Shown: positions 1 to 12,936, counted from the stretch's first letter. The stretch: DNA of 64,000 bases from Chimonanthus salicifolius (GCA_013350335.1 CM023536.1:40122314-40186313); one strand, 5' to 3'. Numbers and translations are program-made. Notes: generated by a model from the letters alone, not told the origin.

Positions 1-3000
1 CATTTGTGTATATATTAGGTGCATTTAATATAGTTTGCTAGTTTTATAGGAAAAATAGAAAAATCAGAAAATCAGCCAAAATCGGGAGTAACTACACATT
101 CTGTACTGAAATTGGAAGACCAGGAATTTTTAATAATAAATTTTTGGCCATTTTTAGGAATTTAATTGTGTTAGTGCCCCAGCTTTGCCAAGTCCATCTG
201 TTTGTCAATTCCATGACTCGAAAAGAAACACTTGCTAGAAGCTTAAAGACTCAAGATGATCAAGATTGAAGATCATGCTTCACCGGATTAAAGTTCATCA
301 TTATGACAATCACAAAATAGGTATTTGCCAATAGATGACTTTAGGTGGTACCCACACTTTAGGAGGACCATCCGTAGGCTTAGTTGCATATGTTGGTAAT
401 GGACATAACAAGCCTAGAGAGGAAGCTTGACAGTGAATTGGAAGCGAACTTGGAAATATGAATTAAATTCACTGTCAGCTCGACCAGTCATTCTCACCGA
501 CCCCTCAGTGGAGACAAGATCGACCCATCGTGGTCAAAGACTGGTCGGCCAGATTGACAGAGGTTCTAGATCATAGAACTGTCATTCTGGGTAAGCCTCT
601 GATCGAGAGTCTCGTATGTACCGACCCATCCGTGATGAACTGAACGACCCCTCGTGGTCAACGACTTGTCGATGATAACTTATGAGTTCTGGAACTTAGA
701 ACTCATGTGAACTCTCCAGAAAACAGACATCTCGGTATTTCAAGACCGATCGAGAGTAAATGACTGACCCCTCGGTAAAGGGCGACAAGTCGTTCCGGGC
801 AGGACAAATTTCAGGGCATGAAACTCTGTCTGTATGGTGTTGCCCCAGATTGATATCCTCGTATGAACCGACCTCTGGGTGCCATGACTATCGACCCGTC
901 GGCGACATCGACCTGTCGACCGGGAAGTAATTATACCGTTGGGAGTGCATTTAATGTGCAACAGTTGGGTGGTTGAACGGTAATAAATATGAAAACCGAC
1001 CCATCGGTGCCATCGACCTGTCGGTACTGGACAGTTTGAAAAACTGTGTTAACTCCTCTATAAATATGAGTGTTATTTGATCATTTAATGATCTTTCTTA
1101 AACTGAGAAGAGTCACACACTCTAAGGAACGATCAACTCTCTTGTGCCTACACCTGAGAATCATATACAATCAATCTATTGATTGAGTTAGTAAAAGAGA
1201 GAAAGCGATGAGGAAAGAAAAGATACCAATTAGGAAAGATTTTGGTAAAACTAGTTTCTTAGTCACCCTGGAATTTTGATTGCTCCACGACGGCTAAAAG
1301 GAGGAGCGTCAACACACATTGGGTGGATCTTTGAGAAGCACACATCTTCAAGAGAGAGCTACAAAGGCAATTGCTTCTTGGTTTTAATTTTGTTTTAAAA
1401 CATTTGTCCTGAAAGTGGATTAAGGAAGTTTGGCTCCAGAAGCACCAAAAAAAATCTAGAGCTGAGTCTCTGGCACATGTGGTGGGTGGAATTCCCAGCC
1501 AATTCGAATATGTGGAATTCCTATTTTACATGTGGTGGGTGAAATTCCCAGCCAATTAATTGAGTGAGGTAGAATTCCTACTCTAATTGTGAGGGTGTAA
1601 GTCCCCACTTAGTGAATTTGGGGATAGCTCAAGGTTGAGTTAGTCCTAACAGTGGATGTAGATTGGCGAACCTAACCACTATATATCTTGTGTCCTTGTG
1701 TTTGTGGTGTTAAAGCTAATTTCTTATGCTGATATTCCCCCCCTTCCTTCTCCTCCCTCCTTCTAAGGTCAATCATGTTCTATCGCCTAAGGGCGAACTT
1801 TCATATTGTAAATTAAATAATCTATATCTAATTATGAGAGTCTGGATTATTTCAATAATTTTAGATTTAAGTGGTCAATTAATTATTCTAAATTCTGGAG
1901 AGAAATCTGTAGATCAAGAGCCCGGTGAAGACCAAAAGCCTGAAAATTGAAGTTCATGATCTAGAAGTCCACGTCATTGGGCCAAGCTATGCTCCACGCC
2001 ACACATTGGGCCAGACTCAGTGATACTTGTGCATTTAATAAGTGGGTCACGCCACAACACACAAGCTAGAGTCCAACAAGTAGAGAGTCCAAGTCCACAG
2101 GCCAACACAAAACCCATTGGAAGTCCAACTACTCTAAACCCTAAGTCCATGTGGCCCACACTCTTCATAAACCCTAGATCCAAAACACTCCATTCGAAAA
2201 TCACCTAAAACCCTAAGTCCTTCCCCCCGCCCTCCTCTCTCTCTCCATGTCATTCACACCTCATCTAACAATCCATTCCATTATCTTTTAATCTGATCCC
2301 TCCATTTCATCACAACATACATAAACCCTAGCCTCCACCTCATTCACACGAAAATCCCAAAATCCAATCCCAATTTTATCTCATCTCCACCTCATCCAAA
2401 TCCTAACTTGCACTCCAAATCTCACATGATTTTTACACGATTTTTACACTTAGGTTTTCTATGCATACACGATTTCTACGACTCACAAACACTCCACATA
2501 ACCCATGTACACAGCATTGCATTATCGCTTGCACAATTGGAACAAATCCATCCATCTCATGTAGCCAATCACATTGTTTCTTGTTTGCTAATCCAACACT
2601 AAAAATCTAGGACTCCCACAACCTACACGATTTTGCCAAATCTTGCCTTGATCCATTCGAATTTAGCACTTGCCTAAACCCTAGGAATACACACCATTCA
2701 TCCATCCATCCATGTAAAGTTAGATAAAAATTCCACAGATCTCAACCATTCAATCCATGCGCCTACAACACACACAAATCCCATTCTCTACATGCTTCAA
2801 TTGGCCGCCAATTCTTTCCATCCTATCTGTTCTCTTCCATGTGCATATTCCACCTCATGCACACACACGACACCTCCTCCTACAAGCCTTAGTCGATCCT
2901 ACACACCTTAGTTTCCAAGAACCCTAGCCTCCTTTCATCTTTAAATCAAGACCATTCAATCACTTATCTTAAACTTCAATTAATCCTAGCCATCCATCCC

Positions 3001-3952
3001 TACTCAAACCCTATAAATAAGAACACTAGGGCAACCAGAAAAAATTGAATTTGGACTTGGGAATTCAAGGCTAGGTGTGGACCAAAGGGAGAGAAAAAGA
3101 GAAAGCAAGAGGAACTCTGGAAAATTCGTGTGCTTCAAAAGGGTCTTCGGGTTTTATTTTTTGTCTCTATTTCCCATGATTCTTGTAGTTCTCTATTTCA
3201 ATTCCAAGCATTGTAAATTTGAAATTCCAAGTTGTTAATAAGATTTAAGTGCAATTAATATTTAGTTTCCGATTTTCCAATTAAAGGATGTCTGTGTTAT
3301 GATTGTTTTCCATTTGATTTTATTTTTGAATTTAATACCATGTTCGAATGTTATATGTATACTCTAAGTTAGATGTGACGAAAAATTAGGCTTGAATGGG
3401 CCTTCCATTTTCGGTGTTAAGGCTTTTGTTTACAAAAGTGCGATGAAAATTTAGAATCTGGAACCGAACACCTATTCAGACTAAGGTCTAATTTTTGGAT
3501 ATTTATTTGGGATTCATTAATTGATTTTTAAATAATTTTTAATGGACAATATGAATGGAGTGTTGTTTAATTTACGTGAGCTCCGAATTCTAAGCTTTGG
3601 TTTTATTAATAAAACTTGGAAAATAATGTCGCCTTGATATTTCTTAAACCAATTCCAATGTACCATATGTATTATGTTTGTTTTATTCTAATTCTTTGAT
3701 TCATTATTATCTTTATTTTATTTTTCTCCAATCCTGATTTAAATGATGAACTATGTTGAGATTAGAATAACTAATGTTTGATTGAATCTGAGTTAAATCT
3801 AATTATCTTTGATTTTCTATTTAATTCGCCAATGCAAGTTTCAAGTTAGATCTTTAATTTAAATAATTGGATAATAATTGTAAATACTCAAGATTTATTT
3901 TCTTTAATTTCATTGGGTTCGACCTCGCACTTCCACTGCTATACTATACAAT
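1..3952 (+). mobile_element. LTR/leader fragment, Tat/Athila-like gypsy, copy 1 (interrupted)
   Basis: Positions 1-168 and 1804-3952 align in order with 51757-54309: the same start (a T-rich tract, then gcatttaat and tagt/cttg), the same middle (ttatgagagtct, then gggccaag and tatgctcca) and the same end (ttcgacct followed by actatacta). No coding potential is seen. An end of the form ttcgacct...gcacttgcg is typical of LTR and primer-site junctions of Tat/Athila gypsy elements, so I infer an LTR or leader of that lineage. The left end lies outside the window. The block is interrupted at 169-1803 by another LTR. Its stretch 2000-3000, with many short direct CATCCA-type words, is non-coding. 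The lineage is inferred; the homology between the two copies is seen directly. Confidence 0.6.
169..1803 (+). mobile_element. Solo LTR nested in copy 1 of the Tat-like element
   Basis: It begins TGTTAGTG and is a diverged relative of the LTR at 7172-8849 read on the minus strand. They share the opening words (cttgtcaattccatgact), the gatgacttta...cacac...agga segment, and the closing words ggtggaattcc, ccccac, gaatttgggga and aacagtggatgta. A TATA-like box (ctataaatatg) lies near 1056. The 5 bases before the start (aattg, 164-168) and after the proposed end (tattg, 1804-1808) match at 4 of 5 positions, which suggests a decayed target duplication. The 3' boundary is set mainly by where homology to the host element resumes, so it may be off by some tens of bases. 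No protein-coding region is seen. Confidence 0.6.
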
Positions 3953-4566
3953 GCTTTGAAATTAAATAAAGAAGATTTTGAACAACGCTTAAAGATCCAT
4001 ACCCATCTCCACTTTCAACTCAAGACATATCCCTTTTCATGTAATCATCTTCAGCTTTGATCATAATAAAACTCAAAGTTTTAATCTCCAACTTATATCA
4101 AGTGTCAAAACCTCAACCCCTCCTTTGAATTTCATTTTCTCGAGCTCACACACTCACAAAAAAAAATTTCAATGGTGAATCAATCATTGAAATGGTAGGA
4201 GAGGAATTGAGAAACTCATAGGAATCCGAATAAAAAAAATAATGAAAAATGAAAGAAAATGAAAGAATGAGGAACATGGATTTCACTTGGAGGGGAAATC
4301 GATCTTCTTTGATTTCACTACAAGGAGAAATCGGCCTTCTAGCCACAAGCTAGTTTCTGGGGAAATTCTTCTCTATTCATTTCCTTACTCACTTAGCCTA
4401 TAAATAGGCTTAAGGTTACAACTTAGAATGAAAATAATAAAAATTACAAATAAATGCCAAATATTCATAAAATCACTTTGTAAGTTATAAATCCTATCAG
4501 TCCTATTCTTATAAAAACAAACATTGTCTTCAATTAAGAAAATGTCCTCAAGCGACAACTTCATAA
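3953..4566. repeat. Direct repeat X, left copy flanking copia-1
   Basis: This ~610-bp stretch is nearly the same, in the same orientation, as 12364-12936. Both start gctttgaa(a/g)ttaaataaag, contain aacctcaacccctcctttga, tgaggaacatg and cttctagccacaagctagtt, and end caacttcataa. A palindromic TATA-like word (cctataaatagg) lies near 4399-4410. It looks like a retrotransposon LTR in minus orientation, but neither copy directly abuts a recognisable primer-binding site. Together the two copies bracket the copia element at 4561-12277. Confidence 0.65.
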
Positions 4567-4989
4567 GGTGGGACAAATAAAGTCTTATATTCTCCTACTT
4601 AGCCCACATTAGTACCATCGTTGGATTCAAACAAGGATGACAAAAGGTGAGCACATAATCCTTATTCAAATATCAGAATAGGGTCATCATCATAATTCTA
4701 ATACTAAATAACCCACAAATGCGAACAATGGCAGTTGCACATTATCTTCTCCGACATGGTCCCTTCCATCACTACAATATAAGTGACCTACTCAATATAG
4801 CTCTTAAGTGAGAAATTTTCATAATGGTCCAACATAAGTGTCTTAATTTAAAGATTATTCTTGTTAGTAATAAAACATTCACACATAATGTGTACACATA
4901 AACATAATAAACAGGAAATACAACTTCAGAAACGCATTCATGAGTACTCAAGTGTCAAATACATAATGCAGTCCACAATACATCAATTA

Positions 4990-7171
4990 CAACATGAAGG
5001 ATTACTCTCAAGAACCATTCTATTAGCATATTCTTTAAATGTCTTTGCAGGTACCCTTTTGTTAATGGATCTATTATCATAAGTTGAGTGCTAATGTGCT
5101 CAATAGACATGGTCTATTTCTGAACTTCTTCTTTTACAATAAAGTATTTCAATTCATGTGATTTGATCTGTTAGAATACTTATCATTCTTAAAGAAGAAA
5201 ACGACTGCAAAATTATCACAATAAATTCTCAGCGGTCTGGCAATACTGTTGAGAATCCCAAGCCCTGAGATAAAGTTCCGCAACCACATTCCTTGAACAA
5301 TGGCCTCATAGTACGCCACAAATTTACTTCCATGGTTGATGAAGTGGTGATAGTTTGTTTGGCACTTTTCTATGAGATTGCTCCACCAGCCACAAAGAAC
5401 AAATAATCAAACGTTGAATTTCTACTATTAATACATCCAGTAAAGTCTGAATCCGAGTAGCCAATGACCTCGAGATTGTCGGACCACCTAAACGTGAACA
5501 TGAAATCCTTAGTACCTTGTAAATATCTCATAACTTTCTTTGCAATTTTCCAGTGGTCCATTCTAGGGTTGCTTTGATATCTACCCAGCATACCGACGAC
5601 AAAGCTAATGTCTTGTCTGGTGCAGGTATGTGCATACATAAGACTACCCACGGTAGAAGCATAAAAGATTCCCTCCATTTGATTTCTTTCAAGTTCATTT
5701 TGCGGAGATTGTATTAGATTGAATTTATCTCTTTTCTGTATAAGGGCATCTTGAGATGAACAATTTTGCATACTAAATCTCTCTAAGATTCTTTATATAT
5801 AGATCATCTGAGAGAACCCTAACATACCACGTGTTCGATCATGGAATATTTTTATTCCAATCACGTCGGATGCCTATCCCATATCTTTTATTTCAAAATT
5901 AGTAGAGAAATTTTTTGGTTTCAAACATTAGACCAAAATCATTAGTGGCAAGAAAAATGTCATCAACATACAATATCAAGAAGATATATTTGCTCCAACT
6001 AACCTTCAGATATATGCATTGATCAACGAAGTTTTCTTTAAATTCGAAAGAAGTGATGGCATCATTAAACTTAAGATACCATTGTCGAGAGGCTTACTTA
6101 AGACCATAAATGAATTTCTTTAGTTTGCATGGCATATGTTATTTCCCCTTTATAGAGAATCCTTCAGGTTGATCCATATAAGCATCCGCATCTAAACTTA
6201 ACATACATTTGGTGCAACTCCAAGTTGTAATGAGCCACCAAAACCATAATGATTCTAAAAGAGTCCTTCTTGGATACAGGTGAGAAGGTCTCTTTATAAT
6301 CAATGTCATCCTTCTGAGTAAATCCTTTGGCCACAAGTCTAACTTTATACCGTTCAATATTACTTTGAGTGTCGTTTAGTCTTAAAGACCCACTTACATC
6401 CAACTTTCTTATATCCATGGGGCAATTCTACTAGATCCCAAACTTCATTCTGGTCCATGGATTTTAGCTCGTCTTTCATAGCATCTATCCACTTACTAGA
6501 ATTTTCACATTCTATGGCTTTTTTATAAGTGATTAGATCCTTAATAGCCCCTAAATCATAATTTGATTCTTATAGATATACCACGTAATCATTTGGAACA
6601 GCAGGTCTTCTTTCTCTTTGAGACCTTCTTAAGGTTATTTATTGTGGTTGTTCCACAATCGGTTCATTAGTGGTGATAGTTTTTTCATGGAGTGATTGAT
6701 CATTCAAGTGTTGTTCTATCATTAGTTGTTCAATAACATTAGGAACAACAAGAACACTTTTCAAAGTTTTGAGTATAGGGACTTGTACCCTCACTTCTTG
6801 TGCATTTACATTTCTCATTATATCACTCCCACTAACCTCATCATTTTCAATGAATTTTGCATTTTCGGACTCAACAATCCTCATACTATAGTTTGGGTAA
6901 TAAAATTTGTACCCTCTAGACTTCTCAAGGTAACTGATGAAGTAATCATTAATCATCATGTCATCAAGTTTTTTTTTTCATATGGATTATAAATTCTACA
7001 TTCCACAGGACAACCCCATACATGTAGGTGTCTCAAACTGGGTTTCATTCCTGTCCATAGTTCAAAAGGTGTTTTAGGACTAACTTACTAGGACCCGGTT
7101 AAGAATATACATTGCAGTTCTTAAAGCATACATCCACAACATAATGGGCACAGTGTTTGAAAGTTCTCGAG
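4990..7171 (-). pseudogene. copia-1 polyprotein: integrase C-terminus, RT and RNase H remnants
   Basis: Read on the minus strand, fragments follow each other in several frames. Integrase C-terminal text (LWMYALRTAMYILNR) lies near 7080-7140, with a linker at 6639-6959. The RT opening (RLVAKGFTQKDDIDYKETFS) lies at about 6270-6340 and the catalytic box (LILYVDDIFL) near 5950-5985. The RT thumb and RNase H start (SLMYAHTCTRQDISFVVGML, then GYSDSDFTGC) lie at 5370-5771. The RNase H tail, with recognisable text near KTFKEYANRM, runs down to about 4990. Stops and frame changes are frequent. The product would be the retrotransposon Pol polyprotein; no host function is implied. Confidence 0.85.
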
Positions 7172-8849
7172 TGTTAGAATACAATTGTCTAGAGGGGGGT
7201 TGAATAAGGCAATCTCCAATTTTTATGGTCTTCACAAATTTCTTGATTAATTAAAATGATAGCAGTGGAATTAACAAATTAATCAAAATAAATGTGTTGT
7301 GTGAACAAGAGAGTGTACAAATAAATTGAGCAATCACACAATCAAAAGACCAAACACCCACAACACCCGATGTATAGTGGTTTGGAGTAAATCCCTCATA
7401 CATCCACTGTTGGACTCACTCAACTTTGGGTTATCCCAAATTCATTATGTGGGGAATTATGTCCTCGCGAATAAAGTAGGAATTCCACCCACACAATTGA
7501 ATGGGAATTTCACCCACTCGCCTAAGATTTTGAAAGGTTCAACCTACCCCGGTCTACTTCCTTATCCATCTATTTTTTATAGTGGTTCAAGCACCTTGCC
7601 TTAATCCACTATACAATGATGATTTAGAAATTAAATAAAACACATAGAAGCACTTCCCTTGTTGAGCTCACTCGATGTAGATGTGCTTCTTGAAGATCTC
7701 TTCCAACTTGACGTCCTTGATGATGAAGATGTACCAATGTATGAGCAACCCCAAGTTTGGGAAGAGGTTTTAGGATATAGATATGCCAATTGATCCTAGT
7801 TCTATTTTTCTCTTCTATCTATCTCCCAACCAAGGTAATAATTGGATTTTTGAAATGATTCACCAATGTGGGGGCTTAGAGAGAGGTTGGAAAAGTTAGG
7901 ATCTCTGGAAATGCCTTAGGATTATCCAAGTTAAAGTTTCAAAATGATTTCTCCAAAATCTGAAATTTAAATAGGCATCCAGAATTTTCCCAAACTGATA
8001 GGGTGATCGGTTGTGGCACCACAATGGATCATGACTTAAAAATGTGCCATTGCAATGTGACCATTAGCATTTAATGCAGTCCCAACGGATAGTCGATGAT
8101 GGATCGTGGCCCTCAAGTTTTACCTGCCAACAATGTGATCATTGCACATTGAATGCACCCCCAACGGTACAATAACGGTCACCCACGATGGGTCACAACT
8201 GATGATAGGTCGTCGAGCCTAAGTGACGACGAGTCGCCAACTGGCGATAGTGTCGTCTTGAGGCCAACTGAATTTTACAAAGTATTTCCTATCCAGAACT
8301 CTGAAAATTCCGGTTGATAGGTCATGGACTACGATAGTCGGCCCTGTCACTCACGACGGGTCGACACCTCAAGATAGTATTAGCCTGAGAGTGAACCACT
8401 TTTACAGTATTTTTCCAACCAGAACTCATGTCAATCCGTACCATGGATCGTTAAACCACGAAGGGTCGTCCCTGTCCAAGGTGATAGATCGTAGGACACA
8501 ATAGGTTGACTTGATAGTTCATCAATTTTCCAAGTTTAAGTCCACTTGATTCTGTTGGATGTCATGGTCCACTAGGCGTTATTAGATTTACCAGATATGA
8601 TCTCTAAGCCTAGTTCAGATCTTCCTAGGTGTGTTGGGTTCACCCTAAAGTCATCCATGGCCAATTTACTTGTGTGATTGCCATACACTTGGTGATGCTT
8701 GAATCATGCACTAGATCTTCCAATGCTTTAGGTCCTTGATTCAATTTTCATCACTTGAGTCTTGTCCATTGCTTCATTCTTCCAAGGCAATGCATCTCCA
8801 TAGTCATGGAATTGACAAGCAGGTGACTCGGCAAGCTGGAACACTAACA
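7172..8849 (-). mobile_element. Solo LTR inserted in the copia-1 integrase
   Basis: The ends are inverted (TGTTAG at 7172, CTAACA at 8844-8849). On the minus strand the sequence aligns with the LTR at 169-1803. Just left of the LTR is integrase text starting SNTVPIMLW. Just right of it is the preceding integrase segment TPQQNDVIERRN...MVRSTLCNN, so the LTR split one coding region. I do not find a clean 5-bp target duplication (tcgag on the left, gtgtt on the right). A pyrimidine-rich tract, ttcaacccccctctag on the minus strand, sits near the LTR end at about 7190, as in many copia LTRs. No internal coding domains are present. Confidence 0.7.
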
Positions 8850-10737
8850 GTGTTATTACATAACGTGCTCCTAACCATGTTCATAAGTATGCAGTTACGC
8901 CTTTCAATAACATCATTTTGCTGAGGCGTACTGGTATTGTGTAATGTGCAATTATATCTTGACTTTCTAAAAGTTTAGCAAATGGCAGTAGGTGTTGACC
9001 CGTTCATCATAACTTCCATGATACTCATCACCTCTTTCTGACATTATGACTTTTATCTTTCTATCCAATTGTCTTTCAACTTCAGTGAGCAATATCTCTA
9101 CAGCATTGACTGGTTGAGACTTATCGTGCAACAAATATATATAATAATAATGCGAAAAATCATCGTTAAAGGTAATGAAGTAGATTTCTCCATCAAAAGA
9201 TAGAACATCAAATGGGCTACAAATATCAGTATGGATCAACTCAAGTGTCCCCTTACTTCTTGTGGCACCTTTCTTAGTATGTTTGGTTTGCTTGCCCTTA
9301 ATGCATTCCATACACACACCTAAGTCGGTAAAGTTGAGACTCGGTAGAATCTCATCATTCACTAGTCTTTAATTCTTTCACGGGATATGTGTCCCAAACA
9401 TTTATGCCAAAAGTTTAAGGAATTTTCATTAATCAACCCACGTTTAATACCAACATTATGATGCAAGGCTAGGACAGTGTTAGCAAAATCATCATCGAGT
9501 TTAATTCGATAATGGCCATCAATCAATATTCCAGATCCAACAAAAGAAGAAGCTTTAAATAGACTAAAAGCATTAGGTCCAAATTAACAATGCTAATCAT
9601 CAAAGTCTAGTTTGGAGATGGAATTAAGTTTCTAGCAACAGAGGAAACATAAAGACAATTCAACAAATCTAAATGATAACCAGTATCAAGGAAAAATCGA
9701 TAAGTTCTGATAGCTTCAATTGAAACTTTTTCTCGATTGCCCATATAAAAGGAGACTTTAGTTGGGTCGATGGTCTGGTTATAAGGTATCCCTTTATCGT
9801 ATTAGAAACATGAGTTGTAGCCTCAGAATCAAACCACCAAATATTAGAGGAAACTTCAGTGAGATTAGATTCGAAAAATAAAGAAATGGAATGCTTACCT
9901 TTCTTCTCTAACCATACTTTCCTCTTATGACAGTCCTTCTAGAAGTTCTCTTGTTTTCGACAAAAATGACACCTCACGGTACCTTTCCCCTTCTCATGAG
10001 CCTGGGAACTCGTACTAAGCTAATGTGGCTTTGATCCAACTTTCTTAAATTTCTTGGGCTTCTTTCCTTTCTTATTGGATCATTTACTCATTAGATGGAA
10101 TGAGTGATGTCCAATCTGCTTAAGTCTAGTCTCCTCTTTAATTAACATATTTGTCAATTTATTAATTTGCCATTTATCTTTCGTAGTATTATAGTTAATA
10201 TGAAATGACCCATACTGAGAAGGTAGAGAATTCAAAATGAATTGGACAAGAAAGAAATCATCCACACTCATTCCAAGGTTCTTTAATAGAGCAGCGATGT
10301 TAGTCATTTCTATCACATGCTCATACATTCCTCAGCTCCCATCGAACTTCATGGTGTTAAGCCTAGCCATAAGTGTCCCGACTAAGGACTTGTCCGTTGA
10401 TTTGAACTTATTATCAACATTCTGGAATAAATCCTTAGCATTATCTGTTTGGTGGTAATGTAGACTTAATGTTGTTCGCTATCTTTACGCAAATGAACAT
10501 AATGCTAAATCTGTTTGACTTGATCCATGCTTCATATGACGATTTCTTTTGAGCATTACTTGAATCAGTTATAGTAGGCTTATTTGAAAGAAGTGCGTTA
10601 TCAAGATCGAGTACACCAAGGTGAAACTCGACTTATTATTTCCATTCTGAGAAATTCATCCCATTCAGCATGGGAACAGACGAAGCTTGAGCATGAAGCG
10701 AAACAAGTAAGGAAGCTGCAAATACATAATGCATGAT
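8850..10737 (-). pseudogene. copia-1 gag, zinc knuckle, protease and integrase remnants
   Basis: The minus-strand text starts near 10737 with a gag opening (NGMNFSEWK near 10660). It continues with the gag core (LLKNLGMSVDDFFLVQFILN, 10080-10328), then a zinc knuckle with CHFCRKQ...CHKR near 9915-9970 that contains a stop. The protease/pre-integrase region covers about 9600-9850. The integrase core is at 8967-9362: ECIKGKQTKHTKKG leads into LIHTDICSPFDV, where D is the first catalytic aspartate, and then FNDDFSHYYYIY. The integrase continues to the LTR boundary with TPQQNDVIERRN. The Gly of the usual ERGGEY-like motif reads as Asp (SERGDEY). Multiple frames and stops show it is inactive. Confidence 0.85.
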
Positions 10738-11715
10738 CACTATATAATGCCATGAGTTAAATATAAGTTGAAACATACAAATAATAACTTTAGTAAATAG
10801 TGTTGCTGGTGATCTACCCTTGTGTAATCTTATGGCACACCATTTTTAAACGTCATGGTGATTCCAAGTCACCGACAGGATTAACCAACAAAGTATAAGT
10901 GATCAAATATTGTCATCACCTTTGGGTGTCCGAATGTATACCAACCACAAGTACCTGTAAATTATCCTACCCCAATCTGTTAATCACTCAGAACACATGA
11001 TTAGGGATTGCCATTTGCAAAGTCACTATTATTCAATACTTGAGAAGGGTATTAAACAACGGTTATATGACTTGATGTCCAACACATTCCGATTTGGCTA
11101 CTTTGATGACTACCGAGTCGTATCATAATATGAACTCTAAGTAAAAAATAATGACTTCACACTATAATTGCATCAAATACGATTCACATTCCTCTCATAA
11201 AGTCTTTCACATTGAAACACGTAATTTTATTTCTAACAACTTATAGAATATATAAGTCATCAGGAGTTTAAACAACATGAAAATTATATTTTCTTCATGT
11301 GTTCCAAACTTTGAGCAAAACAGCATAATGAAATTAATATATATATATATATATATATTAATTTCATCATGGCTCTATTTGTTTCTGTCACTAGAAACTT
11401 CATATAAATGTTTTGTCAAATCAAATAATTTTAACATAATATATTATTCAGACTTGGGACTTTTTGTACTTTCAGAAATTCTTTTCATTATGTGATATTT
11501 AATAATGAATTTCCAACATCATACTTCATCATAAACATCCAATTTTATGCAATGATATAAATATACCTCCATAATCTTTAAAATCCAAGTGTTGAATTTC
11601 AATATAAGAATTGAAAAAATCTTTTAAATAATTAAATATAGCAGTCAATAAATGGAAAATAAAATTTTCCTATCATACAACCTTAATAAAAACATCAATG
11701 ATTCAGTAAACACAG
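10738..11715 (-). other. copia-1 untranslated leader, with a short AT microsatellite
   Basis: This stretch lies between the primer-binding site and the gag start of copia-1 and carries no recognisable protein. It is AT-rich and holds a short (AT)n tract at about 11337-11359 flanked by the inverted words taatgaaattaat and attaatttcat, which could fold into a hairpin. I see no other feature. Confidence 0.5.
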
Positions 11716-11730
11716 TCTCTTGATACCACT
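11716..11730 (-). promoter_or_regulatory. Primer-binding site of copia-1
   Basis: On the minus strand this reads AGTGGTATCAAGAGA. The core TGGTATCA is complementary to the 3' end of initiator methionine tRNA, the usual copia primer. It directly abuts the LTR end (TTAACA on the minus strand), which fixes the LTR boundary at 11731. Confidence 0.8.
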
Positions 11731-12277
11731 TGTTAATTTTCATAATGGATTAAGGTTTTGGGCATGGGAGATCAAACATTCCAACATCATTCTTAATATA
11801 CCCAATGAAATGAATTCAATCCGAAGATCTACACTCCACAGGATTGTGGATCATTGATGTTTTACATGAATATCAATCATAATGCGGAAATCATAAGTAA
11901 ATAATATACCTGGATCCAATAGCAATCAGAGGATTCTAACAAGAATTCTTCACCGTGTTTCCTTGTGCCTTTCCTACAACTGAAGACCAAAAGAGAACAG
12001 AGATGGTTGTGCCTTTGAGTTTCTTCCTCTTTCCCTTCCTCAGTCTCTCTGCTGGTTTTCTTCAAATGATGGAATTGGATACAAAGAGAATCCGTACAGG
12101 GCAGAAGAAGAATCCCAAGGACAGTTATGAAAACATAAAATCACTTCCCATCAAAGTGGTAACCGATCCCAATTCTCTCATAACCGTCACCCACTAATTT
12201 GAATGCGGGTCCCTGCTTTAACTCCACTTATGTGGGGTCTCATAAGATGGGACAAATAAAGTCTTATATTGTTAACA
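11731..12277 (-). mobile_element. 5' LTR of copia-1
   Basis: The 547-bp LTR starts TGTTAACAATATAAGAC on the minus strand at 12277 and ends ...AAATTAACA at 11731, next to the primer site. It has the TG...CA ends of an LTR. Its partner at the other end of the element survives only as about 31 bp at 4561-4591. Confidence 0.75.
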
Positions 12278-12363
12278 CCTTGACCTTCCTAAATGAGCCC
12301 AATTTGGAACTTACCCCAAACCCTTGGTGGATCCATCCACCATAAACAATGCCTCACATAATT

Positions 12364-12936
12364 GCTTTGAAGTTAAATAAAGAAGATTTTGAACGACACT
12401 CCATTTTCATTCAGTTTGATCATAATAGAACTCAAAATTTTATTCTCCAACTTATATCATAAAGTGTCAAAACCTCAACCCCTCCTTTGAACTTCATTTT
12501 CCCGAGGTCAGACACACACACACAAAATAATTGCAGAATCGATCATTAAAATGGGAGGAGAGGAATTGAGAAACTCATAGGAATCCATTATCGAAAAATA
12601 ATGAATAATGAAAATAAAAGAAAATGAAGAAAATGAAAGAATGAGGAACATGTATTTCACTTGGAGGGGAAATCGATCTTCTTTGATTTCTCTTCAAGGA
12701 GAAATCGGCCTTCTAGCCACAAGCTAGTTTATGAGGAAATTCTTCTCTATTCATTTTCTTACTCACTTAATTTATAAATAGATTTAAGGTTACAACTTAG
12801 AATGAAAAATAATAAAATTACAAATAAATATCAAATATTCATAAAATCACTTAAGTTATAAATCTTATCAATCCTATTATTTTAAAAAGAAACGTTTTCT
12901 TCAATTCAGAAAACTCCTCAAGCGGCAACTTCATAA
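12364..12936. repeat. Direct repeat X, right copy flanking copia-1
   Basis: This is the second copy of the repeat at 3953-4566, in the same orientation and slightly shorter because of small deletions. It ends at caacttcataa and then continues into unrelated sequence. The 86 bases between the copia LTR (ending 12277) and this repeat match nothing else in the window. Confidence 0.65.

Larger units (their letters stand above)
4561..12277 (-). mobile_element. Decayed Ty1/copia element (copia-1), 5' LTR on the right
   Basis: The order on the minus strand is 5' LTR (11731-12277), primer site (11716-11730), leader, gag, zinc knuckle, protease, integrase, reverse transcriptase and RNase H, ending near 4990. 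That is the canonical Ty1/copia order (integrase before RT). The 3' LTR is almost gone: only ~31 bp (4561-4591) matches the U3 start of the 5' LTR (tcataagatgggacaaataa region). The left side then passes straight into repeat X. All frames carry stops and frameshifts, so the element is dead. Another LTR interrupts it at 7172-8849. Confidence 0.85.
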
